64,000 nucleotides of DNA from contig NZ_CP009501.1 in assembly GCF_000969885.1 (NCBI RefSeq), positions 682,001 to 746,000 of the forward strand, given 5' to 3'. Below are positions 34,580 to 43,085 of the stretch, piece after piece; position 1 is the first letter of the stretch, and the number at the start of each line of letters is the position of its first letter. The position numbers and the translations under genes are program-made. This stretch comes from Methanosarcina thermophila TM-1. Lineage in GTDB: Archaea; Halobacteriota; Methanosarcinia; Methanosarcinales; Methanosarcinaceae. The notes under the pieces were generated by a model, which was not told where the DNA came from, did no database searches, and worked only from the letters and a program-made list of their open reading frames with translations.

Positions 34580-35020
34580 ATGGTAAAAGAGCTTAAAGAT
34601 AAGATTTATGATTACCTTTCAAACCATTACTACCTGAACCTTGCAACAGTAAGCCCGCAGGGAAGGCCAATGGCCCATACAATGGCATACATATCCGAAG
34701 GTGCGGTTGTATATGTGACAACCAATAAAAATACCCGAAAAGTCCAGAATATTATGCACAATCCTTATGTGGCATATACCGTAGATGAGGATGACCCCGA
34801 TTGGTTTGATATGCAGGCTCTTCAGGTTGAAGGCAAAGCAACAATAATTACGGATGAAGAAAAATTGCGAGAAATCGGGGAAATCATGGTAGCCAAATTT
34901 CCTGTCGCTGCAGACATGCCGCCTGACCCGGATAGCATCATGATAAAAATCGAGCCAGAAGTCATATATTACCTGGATTACAGCGTTGAGTTCGGGCACA
35001 GAGAACAGGTTAATCTCTGA
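34580..35020 (+). CDS. Pyridoxamine 5'-phosphate oxidase-like flavin-binding protein
   Basis: A protein of about 146 residues with the split-barrel flavin-binding fold of the PNPOx family: YYLNLATVSPQGRPMAHTMA, then VVYVTTNKNTRKVQNIMHNP, VAYTVDED and ALQVEGKATIITDEE. Such small proteins bind FMN, F420 or heme and act as reductases; the cofactor cannot be decided from sequence alone. The frame is open from TTG 34550, but ATG 34580 directly follows GGTGGGGG, a strong ribosome site, and matches the family N-terminus (MVKELKDKIYDYL). A T-run (CCCTTTTTAATTTT) follows the stop. Confidence 0.87.
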   Translation: MVKELKDKIYDYLSNHYYLNLATVSPQGRPMAHTMAYISEGAVVYVTTNKNTRKVQNIMHNPYVAYTVDEDDPDWFDMQALQVEGKATIITDEEKLREIGEIMVAKFPVAADMPPDPDSIMIKIEPEVIYYLDYSVEFGHREQVNL

Positions 35021-35297
35021 GACCCTTTTTAATTTTCACAAAAAAACGGTTTAAAATAATCGTTAATACCTGATGAGATCATTTTTTTCGCTCTTGCAGG
35101 TGATACTAGAGTATCTCCTGCTCAATTGTCTTAGTATTTGTAAGTAGCAGAGCGGAATAAGAGGCTGACCGGTAAACAGAATAAAAGCTAATAGGCAGTA
35201 GAAGCTAATAGACAGGGTGAAAATTTTAAAAATGAAATAAAAAGGATGAAAGGGGCAAAACGTATATCGTTTGATTTCTAATCCCAGCTTCTCATTT

Positions 35298-36026
35298 TCA
35301 GATTCCTGAAGGAATCATTACCTGATCAATTCCGTGGATAACTCCATTTTCTGCAGTGATGTCAGGCTCTACAATGGTTGCATTTCCTATCATTATCTTT
35401 CCATCAGCAGTGGCATTCACAGCGAGCTCTCCGGTCTCCAGGGAAGTAAGAGAATTCATGTTTTCAAGAGCATGAACCCTGTATTCCCCACGGACTGTAT
35501 GATAGGTCAGTAAACGGTTTAATTTCTCCCTGTCATTACGAAGGTCATCAAGCATGCCTTCGGGAAGGCTATTAAAAGCTATGTCAGTAGGAGCGAAAAC
35601 TGTGTAATAACCTCCTTTATTAAATGTATCCTCAAGCCCTGCATCCCTCACAAGTGAAGCAAATGTAGTATATCCCGCCCCTTCTGCAGCCTGAATTATT
35701 GTTTGATTATTTCCCTGAGCCCGGTCTTCAGAAAAGGTTTCATTATCCTTTTCGGGTTCCTCTTCGCCCGGAATTGTGACTTCTCCCCCTTCAATTAGGA
35801 AGTCTTCTTTGTGACTGGAGATTAACCCTTCTACGTCAGCTCTAACTTCTGGTTCCGTGACATCTTCCACTGCAGCAGGGGTTGCATCTTTTGCTGGAGC
35901 TACGCCTTCCTCCGCGGGATCGGTTTCATTGTCCTGAGCATTTTCTGCACAGCCGGAAATAAATAGCATTCCTGCTAAAAGTAAGACTGCAAGAATTCCA
36001 GATTTCCTAATATCTCTTCCCCCCAA
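35298..36026 (-). CDS. Fasciclin (FAS1) domain lipoprotein
   Basis: A 242-residue exported lipoprotein. The signal (GILAVLLLAGMLFISGC) ends in a lipobox with C26. An acidic low-complexity linker of about 85 residues leads to one FAS1 domain at about 108-242, with its H1 motif (YTVFAPTDIAFNSLPEGML) and H2 motif (VIHGIDQVMIPSG). FAS1 modules mediate cell adhesion in bacteria, archaea and eukaryotes. The only ordinary start before the signal is a TTG at 36026, which is embedded in the T-GGGGGG-AAGAG tract that would itself serve as a ribosome site; ATT at 36011, after that tract, is an alternative start. Confidence 0.88.
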   Translation of the reverse strand: MGGRDIRKSGILAVLLLAGMLFISGCAENAQDNETDPAEEGVAPAKDATPAAVEDVTEPEVRADVEGLISSHKEDFLIEGGEVTIPGEEEPEKDNETFSEDRAQGNNQTIIQAAEGAGYTTFASLVRDAGLEDTFNKGGYYTVFAPTDIAFNSLPEGMLDDLRNDREKLNRLLTYHTVRGEYRVHALENMNSLTSLETGELAVNATADGKIMIGNATIVEPDITAENGVIHGIDQVMIPSGI

Positions 36027-36616
36027 ATATATATTTAAAAGATATACTTATGATGAAATTTTTATATTTCATTATATTTTCTTTTTATATAATCTTATCT
36101 GTTTTTGCAGGAAAGCATCTGTAAAAGTGAAGATAGTAAAGCCGCTGAAGATTGATTTTTTTATGCAGCCTAATAAGGCTAATATTCGGTCATTGAGATA
36201 TTTAAAAGCTTTAAATACGCTCAGAAAATCCTGCTTATCGGGTTGCAGTTCGGAACGGCTAATCTGAAGGAAATTTATAAATTAAAATGCCAATTTACCT
36301 GTACCTTTCACAAAAAGTAGCATTTGTTCTTCATAGATTGGTTACAGAATTTTTAAAAAGATGAGATTACATGCAGCGTTTTATCAGAATCTCAAAAAAG
36401 TTCATCTGGATCCCTTATATTAGGTAAAACCCCAAAGTTTTCCCTGCTTTACTTAAAGAATTGTAATTGCCTGTTTCCTGAGAGTTACTAAAATACACAA
36501 ATCCGACCTTCAATACACAATTCTGACGCTTAAATATATAAATCTGTACTGCACAAATTAATTATAGCCTGTAATAATATCTTTGAGCACGCATAGGTAT
36601 TTGACACGAGAAGAAT
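36027..36616. other. Divergent intergenic region
   Basis: About 590 AT-rich bases with several TATA-like tracts (ATATTTAAAAGATATAC near 36030 on the fasciclin side). A 16-codon frame from ATG 36371 is too short to support. No gene is called. Confidence 0.4.
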
Positions 36617-36847
36617 ATGACCGGAAGTGTCGAAATGGTGAAAAATAAGGGAAAGCCTCCTGTTTTTTGTGAAAAGTACTGTATAATCTGCAAGGGTGCA
36701 AGAGAGGGAAATAAACTCTGCAAAGCTATCCAGAATATCGAATTGAAAATCTTCGGGAAAAACGGCTGCATTTGGGGAGCAGCAAGGACAAGGTATTACG
36801 GAGTCACTCCTGATAAAAAACTCCCTGGAAATTCAATGAAAAAATAA
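36617..36847 (+). CDS. Small cysteine-rich protein, conserved in Methanosarcina
   Basis: A 76-residue basic protein with five cysteines: FCEKYCIICKGAREGNKLC then GKNGCIWG. The first four (C-x3-C-x2-C-x9-C) suggest a zinc or iron-sulfur site. It ends ARTRYYGVTPDKKLPG. The pattern is coherent and I recall similar small proteins in other Methanosarcina, without known function. The start may be ATG 36617 (GAGAAG upstream) or ATG 36635 (GGAAG upstream). There is no signal peptide, so it is cytoplasmic. Confidence 0.65.
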   Translation: MTGSVEMVKNKGKPPVFCEKYCIICKGAREGNKLCKAIQNIELKIFGKNGCIWGAARTRYYGVTPDKKLPGNSMKK

Positions 36848-36923
36848 CCAAAAGCAGACCGGCAAAAAGAAATAAGGAATCAGAAATAAGTGCAATGCTA
36901 TAATGAATTACAAATATAATTCA

Positions 36924-37037
36924 ATAATATACTGAAATAATTCTATAATATACTGAAATAATTCTATAATATACTGAAATAATTCTATAATATACTGAAA
37001 TAATTCTATAATATACTGAAATAATTCTACAATACAC
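36924..37037. repeat. 21-bp tandem repeat, 5-6 copies
   Basis: The unit ATAATATACTGAAATAATTC recurs every 21 bases (ACTGAAATAATTCT at 36931, 36952, 36973, 36994, 37015; a degenerate one at 37036). It fills the promoter side of the DUF1638 gene. Confidence 0.92.
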
Positions 37038-37076
37038 TGGATAGGTTATAGCAGCAATTTTCAGAGTATCCTGAAT

Positions 37077-37931
37077 ATGCCTGTACTGAGTATAGTTGCC
37101 TGCGGAATGCTCGAAGATGAGCTTGTACATGTATTATCAAATGATCGAGAGTTAAAGCAGTTAATTGTTGTGGAAAATCGGAATAGCTCAGGTTTTCTTC
37201 GTAAGCTCAGGGCAAGGAACTGCACTCCAAGGCAGGTTTTCCTTGACCGTGTCCCAATGATCCTTCAGGGTCAATTCAGCCCTAATTTCGGAGTTTCTGC
37301 AAGGCTTTTTTCACGTTTTCCGTTTTTAGGAAAGATTTGCAGGAAAAGGAAACTCGAGGAAAAAATAAGCGTTGTTGTGAATCTGCTAAGCTTTGACCTT
37401 CATGCTGACCTTGAGGTTTTGAAGAGAGAGGTACACAGGAATATTCGTGAGATGGCTCCTTTCTCGGATAGGATCCTGGTTTTTTACGGCACCTGTGGGC
37501 ATGCACTTGGAAGACTGGAAGAAGATCTGGCAGATCTCAAGTGCTCTCTTTTTTTCCTCAAAGACAAAAATGGGGAAACCGTAGAAGACTGCATCAGTTT
37601 GGCACTCGGAGGAAACGAGGCTTATGCCAGAACAATGGCAGAATTCCGGGGAATGGGAACAATTTACCTGACTCCTATGTGGGCTTCAAACTGGAAGCGG
37701 CTAGAGAAGAAGACCGGAAGCCGGGATTTGAACAAACATTACCTGAAGAATCCACTCTATTGCCTGGCTGCAAAAATAGACAGTGGGATTTTAAATGATC
37801 CAGAATTTGATATAAATGTTAAAGAATTTGCCCACACTTTTGACATGAGAGTTGTAAATCTCAAAGGAAATGTAGAAATTACTGAACGATCATATCTGAA
37901 CGCCCGGAATGGTATAGCTGGAAAATATTAA
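37077..37931 (+). CDS. DUF1638 protein
   Basis: A 284-residue cytoplasmic protein of the DUF1638 family (PF07796). It starts LSIVACGMLEDELVHVL and contains RILVFYGTCGHALGRLEEDL, GGNEAYARTMAEFRGMGTIYLTPMWASNW in pieces, and a C-terminal RVVNLKGNVEITE. DUF1638 genes are common in methanogens and other anaerobes and are often found near corrinoid methyltransferase systems; no such gene lies in this window. The conserved Cys (C9) and the YGTCGH motif suggest metal or corrinoid handling, which is inference. The 21-bp repeat block lies just upstream, where the promoter should be. Confidence 0.88.
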   Translation: MPVLSIVACGMLEDELVHVLSNDRELKQLIVVENRNSSGFLRKLRARNCTPRQVFLDRVPMILQGQFSPNFGVSARLFSRFPFLGKICRKRKLEEKISVVVNLLSFDLHADLEVLKREVHRNIREMAPFSDRILVFYGTCGHALGRLEEDLADLKCSLFFLKDKNGETVEDCISLALGGNEAYARTMAEFRGMGTIYLTPMWASNWKRLEKKTGSRDLNKHYLKNPLYCLAAKIDSGILNDPEFDINVKEFAHTFDMRVVNLKGNVEITERSYLNARNGIAGKY

Positions 37932-38095
37932 CGAAGCTGATTTATATTGAAGCCTGTTTAAATTCAAATTAGCTCTTTTGAAGGAATAATGGGGTAAAAA
38001 TAAAAAGAGCAGGCTTTAATTGGTCTCAACTTGCCTGAAGTGACTGCTAAAATTTATATACTTATTCATCTTTTTAATATACTAATATATTACTT

Positions 38096-40297
38096 TTGAA
38101 ATTCTTTCTAATATCTAGATTCTTTGGGGTGTCCAGAATAGATATCAGTAAAAAGGTTTTTTTAGTAACCCTTTTAATTTTTGCAGTTCTTTCGGCTGCT
38201 TTTACTTTCATCTATAGCATGCAGCATTCTAAATTTCTGGAACTTGAGCATGAGGACACACTGGAGAATGTAGAGAGAATACAGAATGCGATTTCAACTG
38301 AACAGAAATACATTGATCGTACGGCACATGATTGGGCATGCTGGGATGATACATATAAATTTATCAAAGACAGGAATCTGGAATATATATATAAAAACAT
38401 ACAAGACCAGACCCTTGCAGGAATTAAGATTAATGTGATGATTTTTGTAAACGAATCCGGAGATGTGGTCTATGCAAAATCAATAGATGTTAATACCTCA
38501 AAAAGAACCAAGCTTCCGGAGGAGCTTCTTAGCCTGGTCGAAGACGGAACTCTTCTCACAAGGACAGAAAATGAAACCATAAGCGGTTTTGTATTACTCA
38601 ACGAAAGCCCTATGTTTATTGCCTGTCATCCAATCCTTACATCAAATTCAAAGGGACCTGTGAGGGGCACTTTGATTTTCGGAAAATATTTTGATGAGGC
38701 ACTTCTAGCTTCTTTTGAAGATGCTACCTGCTATTCACTTACAATGTACAGAACTTATGAAGAACTGCCTGCTGACGTCAGATCACAGATTAAAAACTTT
38801 TCGGATTTTCCAGATAGACCCATCATTATACCTGAAAACGAGGAGAGAATAACAGGTTTCTTTGAATTAGAAGATATTTCAGGCAAACCTGCCTTTATTA
38901 TTAAAGCAGATTTCCCCAGAACACTCTATTTAAATGGTGAGAGAATCCTGAACAATATGTATTTTTTCCTTTTACTAACTGGACTTATGACAGGCATGGG
39001 AATTAAATTTGCACTTGACAGGCTGTTCGTCTCAAGAATAATACAAATTGACGATTTCGTTACTCGGGTCAGGTCGGATAAAGATTTTTCCAGAAAGCTG
39101 CATCTTAAAGATAATGATGAGCTCTTTCGCCTTTCAAAAGAGATCAACGAGATGTTAGATGAAATTAATCTTGCAGAACAGGAATTAAAAGCGCAGGAAC
39201 GGGAAAAAAAAGTCCTTCTTGACTCCCTGAATGAACTGGTTATTTTCATAAATCCTCAACACAAGATTATCTGGGCGAATAAGGCTGCCCTTGAATATAT
39301 GAAAACGGACCTTCAAAAGGCAGTTGGAATGTCCCTTAAGGATATTTCCGGTACAAGCAGCCCGTTGTCCGACTCCCTGGAGCTTGAGCAAATTTTCGTA
39401 GAAGGCAAAAAGAAATCAGTAGAATTTACTTCTGTGGACGGCAGGGTCTGGCTGGTTCAGGCAATCCCTGTAACCGAAGATAATGGAAAGATAATAGGAA
39501 TCCTCGAGACCTGCAGAGATATTACAGAAAATAAAGCTACGGAGACACTCCTTAAAGAAAAGCAAATTGCAGAAGCTGCAAACCGTACCAAGAGCGAGTT
39601 TCTAGCAAATATGAGCCACGAATTGAGAACCCCGCTTAATTCGATAATAGGATTCGCGGACCTGCTGTATGAACAGGTATACGGTGAATTGAATGAAAAG
39701 CAGCTAAAATCTGTAGGAAATATCTATAAGAGCGGAAAACATCTTCTTAATCTGATAAATAGCATCCTGGATCTCTCAAAAGTAGAAGCAGGAAAAATGG
39801 AGCTGTATTATAAACAGTTTGAGCTCGCAAACAAGATTAACACAATAAAAAGTCTTGTGTCTCCCATAGCCGATAAAAAAAATATTCAAATTGAAATCGA
39901 TATAGACAGCGGCCTTTCTACAATCTGTGCAGATGAAGCCAGATTTGCTCAGGTAATGTATAACCTCGTGGATAACGCTATAAAATTCTCCTTTGAAAAC
40001 GGGCGTGTAAAAATAGGAGCAAGAAGAAAAGGGGATATGGTAGAAATAACAGTCAGCGACACAGGAATTGGCGTTAAACCTGAAGATCAGAACAAACTTT
40101 TCAAGCCCTTCAGCCAGGTTGATCCCTTTTTGTCCAAAAAATACGAGGGGACCGGGCTGGGACTTTCGCTGGTTAAGCAAATTGTCAAGCTACATGGCGG
40201 GTATGTATGGTTCAGGAGCAAGCCCAGAGAGGGAAGCACCTTTGCTTTCGCAATTCCGATAGAAGGCAAGAGAGACAGTAGTGAAAATACAGATTAA
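38096..40297 (+). CDS. Sensor histidine kinase: CHASE4-HAMP-PAS-HisKA-HATPase
   Basis: A membrane histidine kinase of about 733 residues. The first membrane helix (VFLVTLLIFAVLSAAFTFIY) and a second one (MYFFLLLTGLMTGMGIKFAL) enclose an extracellular CHASE4 domain (THDWACWDDTYKF-like region at about 80). A HAMP linker follows (FVTRVRSDKDFSRKLHLKDN), then PAS (LNELVIFINPQHKIIWANKA), HisKA with the H-box NMSHELRTPLNSIIGF, and HATPase with N box (YNLVDNAIKFSF), G1 (DTGIGV), F box and G2 (GTGLGLSLVKQIV). No receiver domain or adjacent response regulator is present. The start is TTG 38096; a GTG at 38132 is an alternative. Confidence 0.92.
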   Translation: MKFFLISRFFGVSRIDISKKVFLVTLLIFAVLSAAFTFIYSMQHSKFLELEHEDTLENVERIQNAISTEQKYIDRTAHDWACWDDTYKFIKDRNLEYIYKNIQDQTLAGIKINVMIFVNESGDVVYAKSIDVNTSKRTKLPEELLSLVEDGTLLTRTENETISGFVLLNESPMFIACHPILTSNSKGPVRGTLIFGKYFDEALLASFEDATCYSLTMYRTYEELPADVRSQIKNFSDFPDRPIIIPENEERITGFFELEDISGKPAFIIKADFPRTLYLNGERILNNMYFFLLLTGLMTGMGIKFALDRLFVSRIIQIDDFVTRVRSDKDFSRKLHLKDNDELFRLSKEINEMLDEINLAEQELKAQEREKKVLLDSLNELVIFINPQHKIIWANKAALEYMKTDLQKAVGMSLKDISGTSSPLSDSLELEQIFVEGKKKSVEFTSVDGRVWLVQAIPVTEDNGKIIGILETCRDITENKATETLLKEKQIAEAANRTKSEFLANMSHELRTPLNSIIGFADLLYEQVYGELNEKQLKSVGNIYKSGKHLLNLINSILDLSKVEAGKMELYYKQFELANKINTIKSLVSPIADKKNIQIEIDIDSGLSTICADEARFAQVMYNLVDNAIKFSFENGRVKIGARRKGDMVEITVSDTGIGVKPEDQNKLFKPFSQVDPFLSKKYEGTGLGLSLVKQIVKLHGGYVWFRSKPREGSTFAFAIPIEGKRDSSENTD

Positions 40298-40467
40298 TAA
40301 AAACAGGACCGAAATACTGCCGAATGTATAAAGCGAAATAGAATAAAAGGCAGGAAAAAATTCAGGTTAAAATAGAAGGCAACTGGAAAAACTGAAACTG
40401 GTTACCCTTTTGCCAGCAGGGAAGTTATGTACTGCAAGTATCTGAACTCAATTTTTCCAGCATAAAG

Positions 40468-41124
40468 TTAAAAAACGGGCTCTTCAACTTTCTGACCAAA
40501 ATCAATACACAGGCTGGATGTCTCTATCTCGGATTTCTGCATACTCAACAGTTCTTCCAGCGAAAAAGTTGCATATTTATTTTTCCCTCGCCTGCATCTT
40601 TCCAGTTGATCATAATCAAAACTGAGATTATCATAGCTAGTTACATGCCTTAACCATTCTATTGGAATTGCAAGCTTTGATAAAAGGGGTATAGCAGTTT
40701 CAAAATAAAGCCTGCATGCCTTTTTTTTCGATAATTTACACCAGTTATCTATCGTAAAATTTATACTGTCGTCTTTAATCGTAAAAACTATAGGATAGAT
40801 CTTACAGAGTATCGGCTTAAAATCCCGACACTCACATACCTCGTCTTCATTTAAAAACGGGCATATCTTTCCTAATTTTAATACCTGTATTTGAGTTCCA
40901 TCATCCATTTTGAGCATATCCAGATAGCGAATTCTGAAATCCGCTATGCTCATGCCCATTTTCTCAGCCATATACTCTTCCTCACCAGGCAGCAGTGTAC
41001 CGATTTTGTTATATTCGCAGGCCCCCCCGCATTCCCTGCAGATATCAAAAGTTATTTGGTTACTACCGCTAAATGTTTTATGGAAGTTTTCGTAAATCTG
41101 CATGGGTATTTTCTTGAAGATCAA
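40468..41124 (-). CDS. YkgJ/UPF0153-type cysteine-cluster protein
   Basis: A 218-residue cytoplasmic protein of the YkgJ/CxxCxxCC family. Cysteines C30, C33 and C37 (CRECGGAC), then CPFLNEDEVCECRDFKPILC with the KIYPIVF tail, form the typical metal cluster (Zn or Fe-S). The role is unproven; relatives have been proposed to be metal-binding maturation or redox factors. The start is the TTG at 41124, preceded by AGAGG eight bases away; the ATG seven codons later has no ribosome site. Confidence 0.82.
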   Translation of the reverse strand: MIFKKIPMQIYENFHKTFSGSNQITFDICRECGGACEYNKIGTLLPGEEEYMAEKMGMSIADFRIRYLDMLKMDDGTQIQVLKLGKICPFLNEDEVCECRDFKPILCKIYPIVFTIKDDSINFTIDNWCKLSKKKACRLYFETAIPLLSKLAIPIEWLRHVTSYDNLSFDYDQLERCRRGKNKYATFSLEELLSMQKSEIETSSLCIDFGQKVEEPVF

Positions 41125-41813
41125 GCTGAAAACCTCTATAATTTAAGCTAGGTACATAAATAATTTTTCACAATTGATATTTACATTTATGCCCAGTTTA
41201 TGCTCCTTTTGCCAGGATTAAAAAGTAAGAATTATTCAGGCTGTAGAGCAAAGACCATATTTGATTTTTCCTTCGAAAGATGTATATACTATTAAGTTTT
41301 TTTTGATATTTATCTTACTTTTCAAACTTTAAGCTATATAAAAAAACTTATTTATTCTGGCGGAACATCGTTTATATTTTTTAGTGAATAACAGGGAACA
41401 AAGGTATCGCAAACTTGAACACTTTTTTATTATGTAGCCCAAAAAAACTCAAGATTGTAATAACATTTGCTAACTATTTCTACATGACTCAAGAGGACAG
41501 GCTTGCAGAATAATACGGAAAAAAAAGATAGCAATATAATTGAGAGTGAAAAATATCCAGAATTTCTGCAAACAGGAACTGATTCCCATAGGTCCTCATT
41601 GCCTCATATCAGATCCTTATAGCTACATATCAGATCCTTATTGCCTCATATCAGATTCTGATTGCCTCATATCGGATCCTTATGCTCCAATCAGGTACAG
41701 TCCAATTCAGAGACTGGAGTGTTAAAAATAAATCCTAGGGAAACAGCTCTAATTCTCACTCCCCGGCTCGAGTTTTTTCTCTAATATTAAGCTAACAGGT
41801 TATCAGTTAAAGG
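41125..41813. other. Intergenic region with repeat block
   Basis: About 690 bases between the YkgJ-type gene and the ABC permease end. It includes the 21-bp repeats at 41598-41681. A plus-strand frame (41540-41725) is made almost entirely of these repeats (CLISDPY) and is not accepted as a gene. The rest is AT-rich. Confidence 0.45.
41598..41681. repeat. 21-bp tandem repeat, 4 copies
   Basis: Four units of 21 bases (ATTGCCTCATATCAGATCCT plus T), starting at 41598, 41619, 41640 and 41661, with a few mismatches. The period equals that of the 36924 block, but the sequence is unrelated. Confidence 0.9.
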
Positions 41814-43049
41814 TTATTCATATCTCAGGGCATCTACAGGTTTCAGCCTGGAAGCCCTGTAAGCTGGAACAGCTCCTGAGACAATGCCTATAACAATGGC
41901 AAGGACAAGGCCAAAGAGCATGAGGTGAGGTGAGAGCGAGATGCCTGAGTCCCCCCCGGATCTCATCATGGTCATGCCAAGTAACGGAAATAGAGTTGAG
42001 ATAAAAGCTCCAAGCATAACTCCAAAAATCCCTCCAACAAAACCAACCATTGCAGAGTTAAAGACAAAGATCATAAGGATATCACGGTTTTTCGCCCCTA
42101 TCGCTTTCATAGTACCGATCTCTTTTGTTTTCTCAAGGACAGAGGTAAACATCGTATTTGCAATTCCTACAGCTCCTACAATCAGTGATACCGCAGCAAT
42201 TGCTCCCAGGAAAAGGGTTATGGAGGACGTCATTTCGGTAACAGACTCAGCCATGGATTTTGACGCAGTTACGGAAAAGTCCATTTCATCTTCCCGCATA
42301 ATATGCCTTGAAACCATGAGCTTATTGGTAATATCTTCCATTACAGTATCTACAATGTCTTCATTCTGTACTTTTACCATGATTGTATCAAAAACGCCTT
42401 TTTCTGCATCCTCGATAATGTCTACTGCCCCATCAATAGGCATGTAAATATTTCTGTCCTCAAAACCGCCTTCCTCGGTCAGAATACCAACAACACGCAC
42501 GGACTTACCATTTATTTTTATTATCTGATTGACCCCTATGTCCCTGTCATAAACTCCGCTGGCAACCTCACTCCCTATTACTGCCACATACCTGTCAGCC
42601 GGCTCAAGCAATCTTCCTGACTGCGTCTCCAAGGTAGTCATGTATCTCCAGACCTGAGGATCCACACCCGTTATCGAGAGTGTAGCATTCTCTCCTGCAT
42701 AATCCACTTCTTCACTGCCTGAAATTTCCCCCGCTATATACTGTATGCCCTCTATACCCTGAAGTGCGTCAAGATCATCTTCTGTCAGTTCGGAATCCTT
42801 AACTAAATCCCCTCCTCCAGGTCCGGGCATATTTGACATCGCTCTGGTGTACCCCGGGGTTATAGCTATTTTTGTCAGATCCATCTCGGAAAGTCTGCTC
42901 TGAACCTGTTCTTCCATAGCATCCCCCAGGGAAAGAATGCCCACAACAGCCCCGACCCCTATAACAATCCCTATAATGGTCAGCCAGCTTCGCAGTTTGC
43001 TGTGCAGAAGCATATTCAGGGCCATCTTCGTGTAAGTAGAATTTCGCAT
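41814..43049 (-). CDS. ABC transporter permease, MacB/FtsX type
   Basis: A permease of about 411 residues with the MacB topology: one N-terminal membrane helix (LTIIGIVIGVGAVVGILSLG), a large extracellular MacB core (about 60-270) and three C-terminal helices (ITLFLGAIAAVSLIVGAVGI, IFVFNSAMVGFVGGIFGVML, LMLFGLVLAIVIGIVSGAVP), ending PAYRASRLKPVDALRYE. Such permeases act as mechanotransmission pumps for lipoproteins, peptides or antibiotics. ATG 43049 has AGGAAGGG upstream; ATG 43085, right after the upstream stop, would add 12 residues. It is the last gene of an operon with the surface protein and the ATPase. Confidence 0.9.
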   Translation of the reverse strand: MRNSTYTKMALNMLLHSKLRSWLTIIGIVIGVGAVVGILSLGDAMEEQVQSRLSEMDLTKIAITPGYTRAMSNMPGPGGGDLVKDSELTEDDLDALQGIEGIQYIAGEISGSEEVDYAGENATLSITGVDPQVWRYMTTLETQSGRLLEPADRYVAVIGSEVASGVYDRDIGVNQIIKINGKSVRVVGILTEEGGFEDRNIYMPIDGAVDIIEDAEKGVFDTIMVKVQNEDIVDTVMEDITNKLMVSRHIMREDEMDFSVTASKSMAESVTEMTSSITLFLGAIAAVSLIVGAVGIANTMFTSVLEKTKEIGTMKAIGAKNRDILMIFVFNSAMVGFVGGIFGVMLGAFISTLFPLLGMTMMRSGGDSGISLSPHLMLFGLVLAIVIGIVSGAVPAYRASRLKPVDALRYE

Positions 43050-43085
43050 ACCGAATCCCTTCCTTTCTCTATCAGATAGCTGCAT

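Noticed and set aside
36371-36424. 16-codon frame MQRFIRISKK...
   Set aside because: Too short, no ribosome site or homology that I can recognise.
36921-37130. Minus-strand frame with repeated YYRIISV
   Set aside because: It is only the reverse reading of the 21-bp tandem repeat and the start of the DUF1638 gene.
41540-41725. Plus-strand frame with repeated CLISDPY
   Set aside because: It is created by an in-frame 21-bp repeat, has no ribosome site and no recognisable fold.
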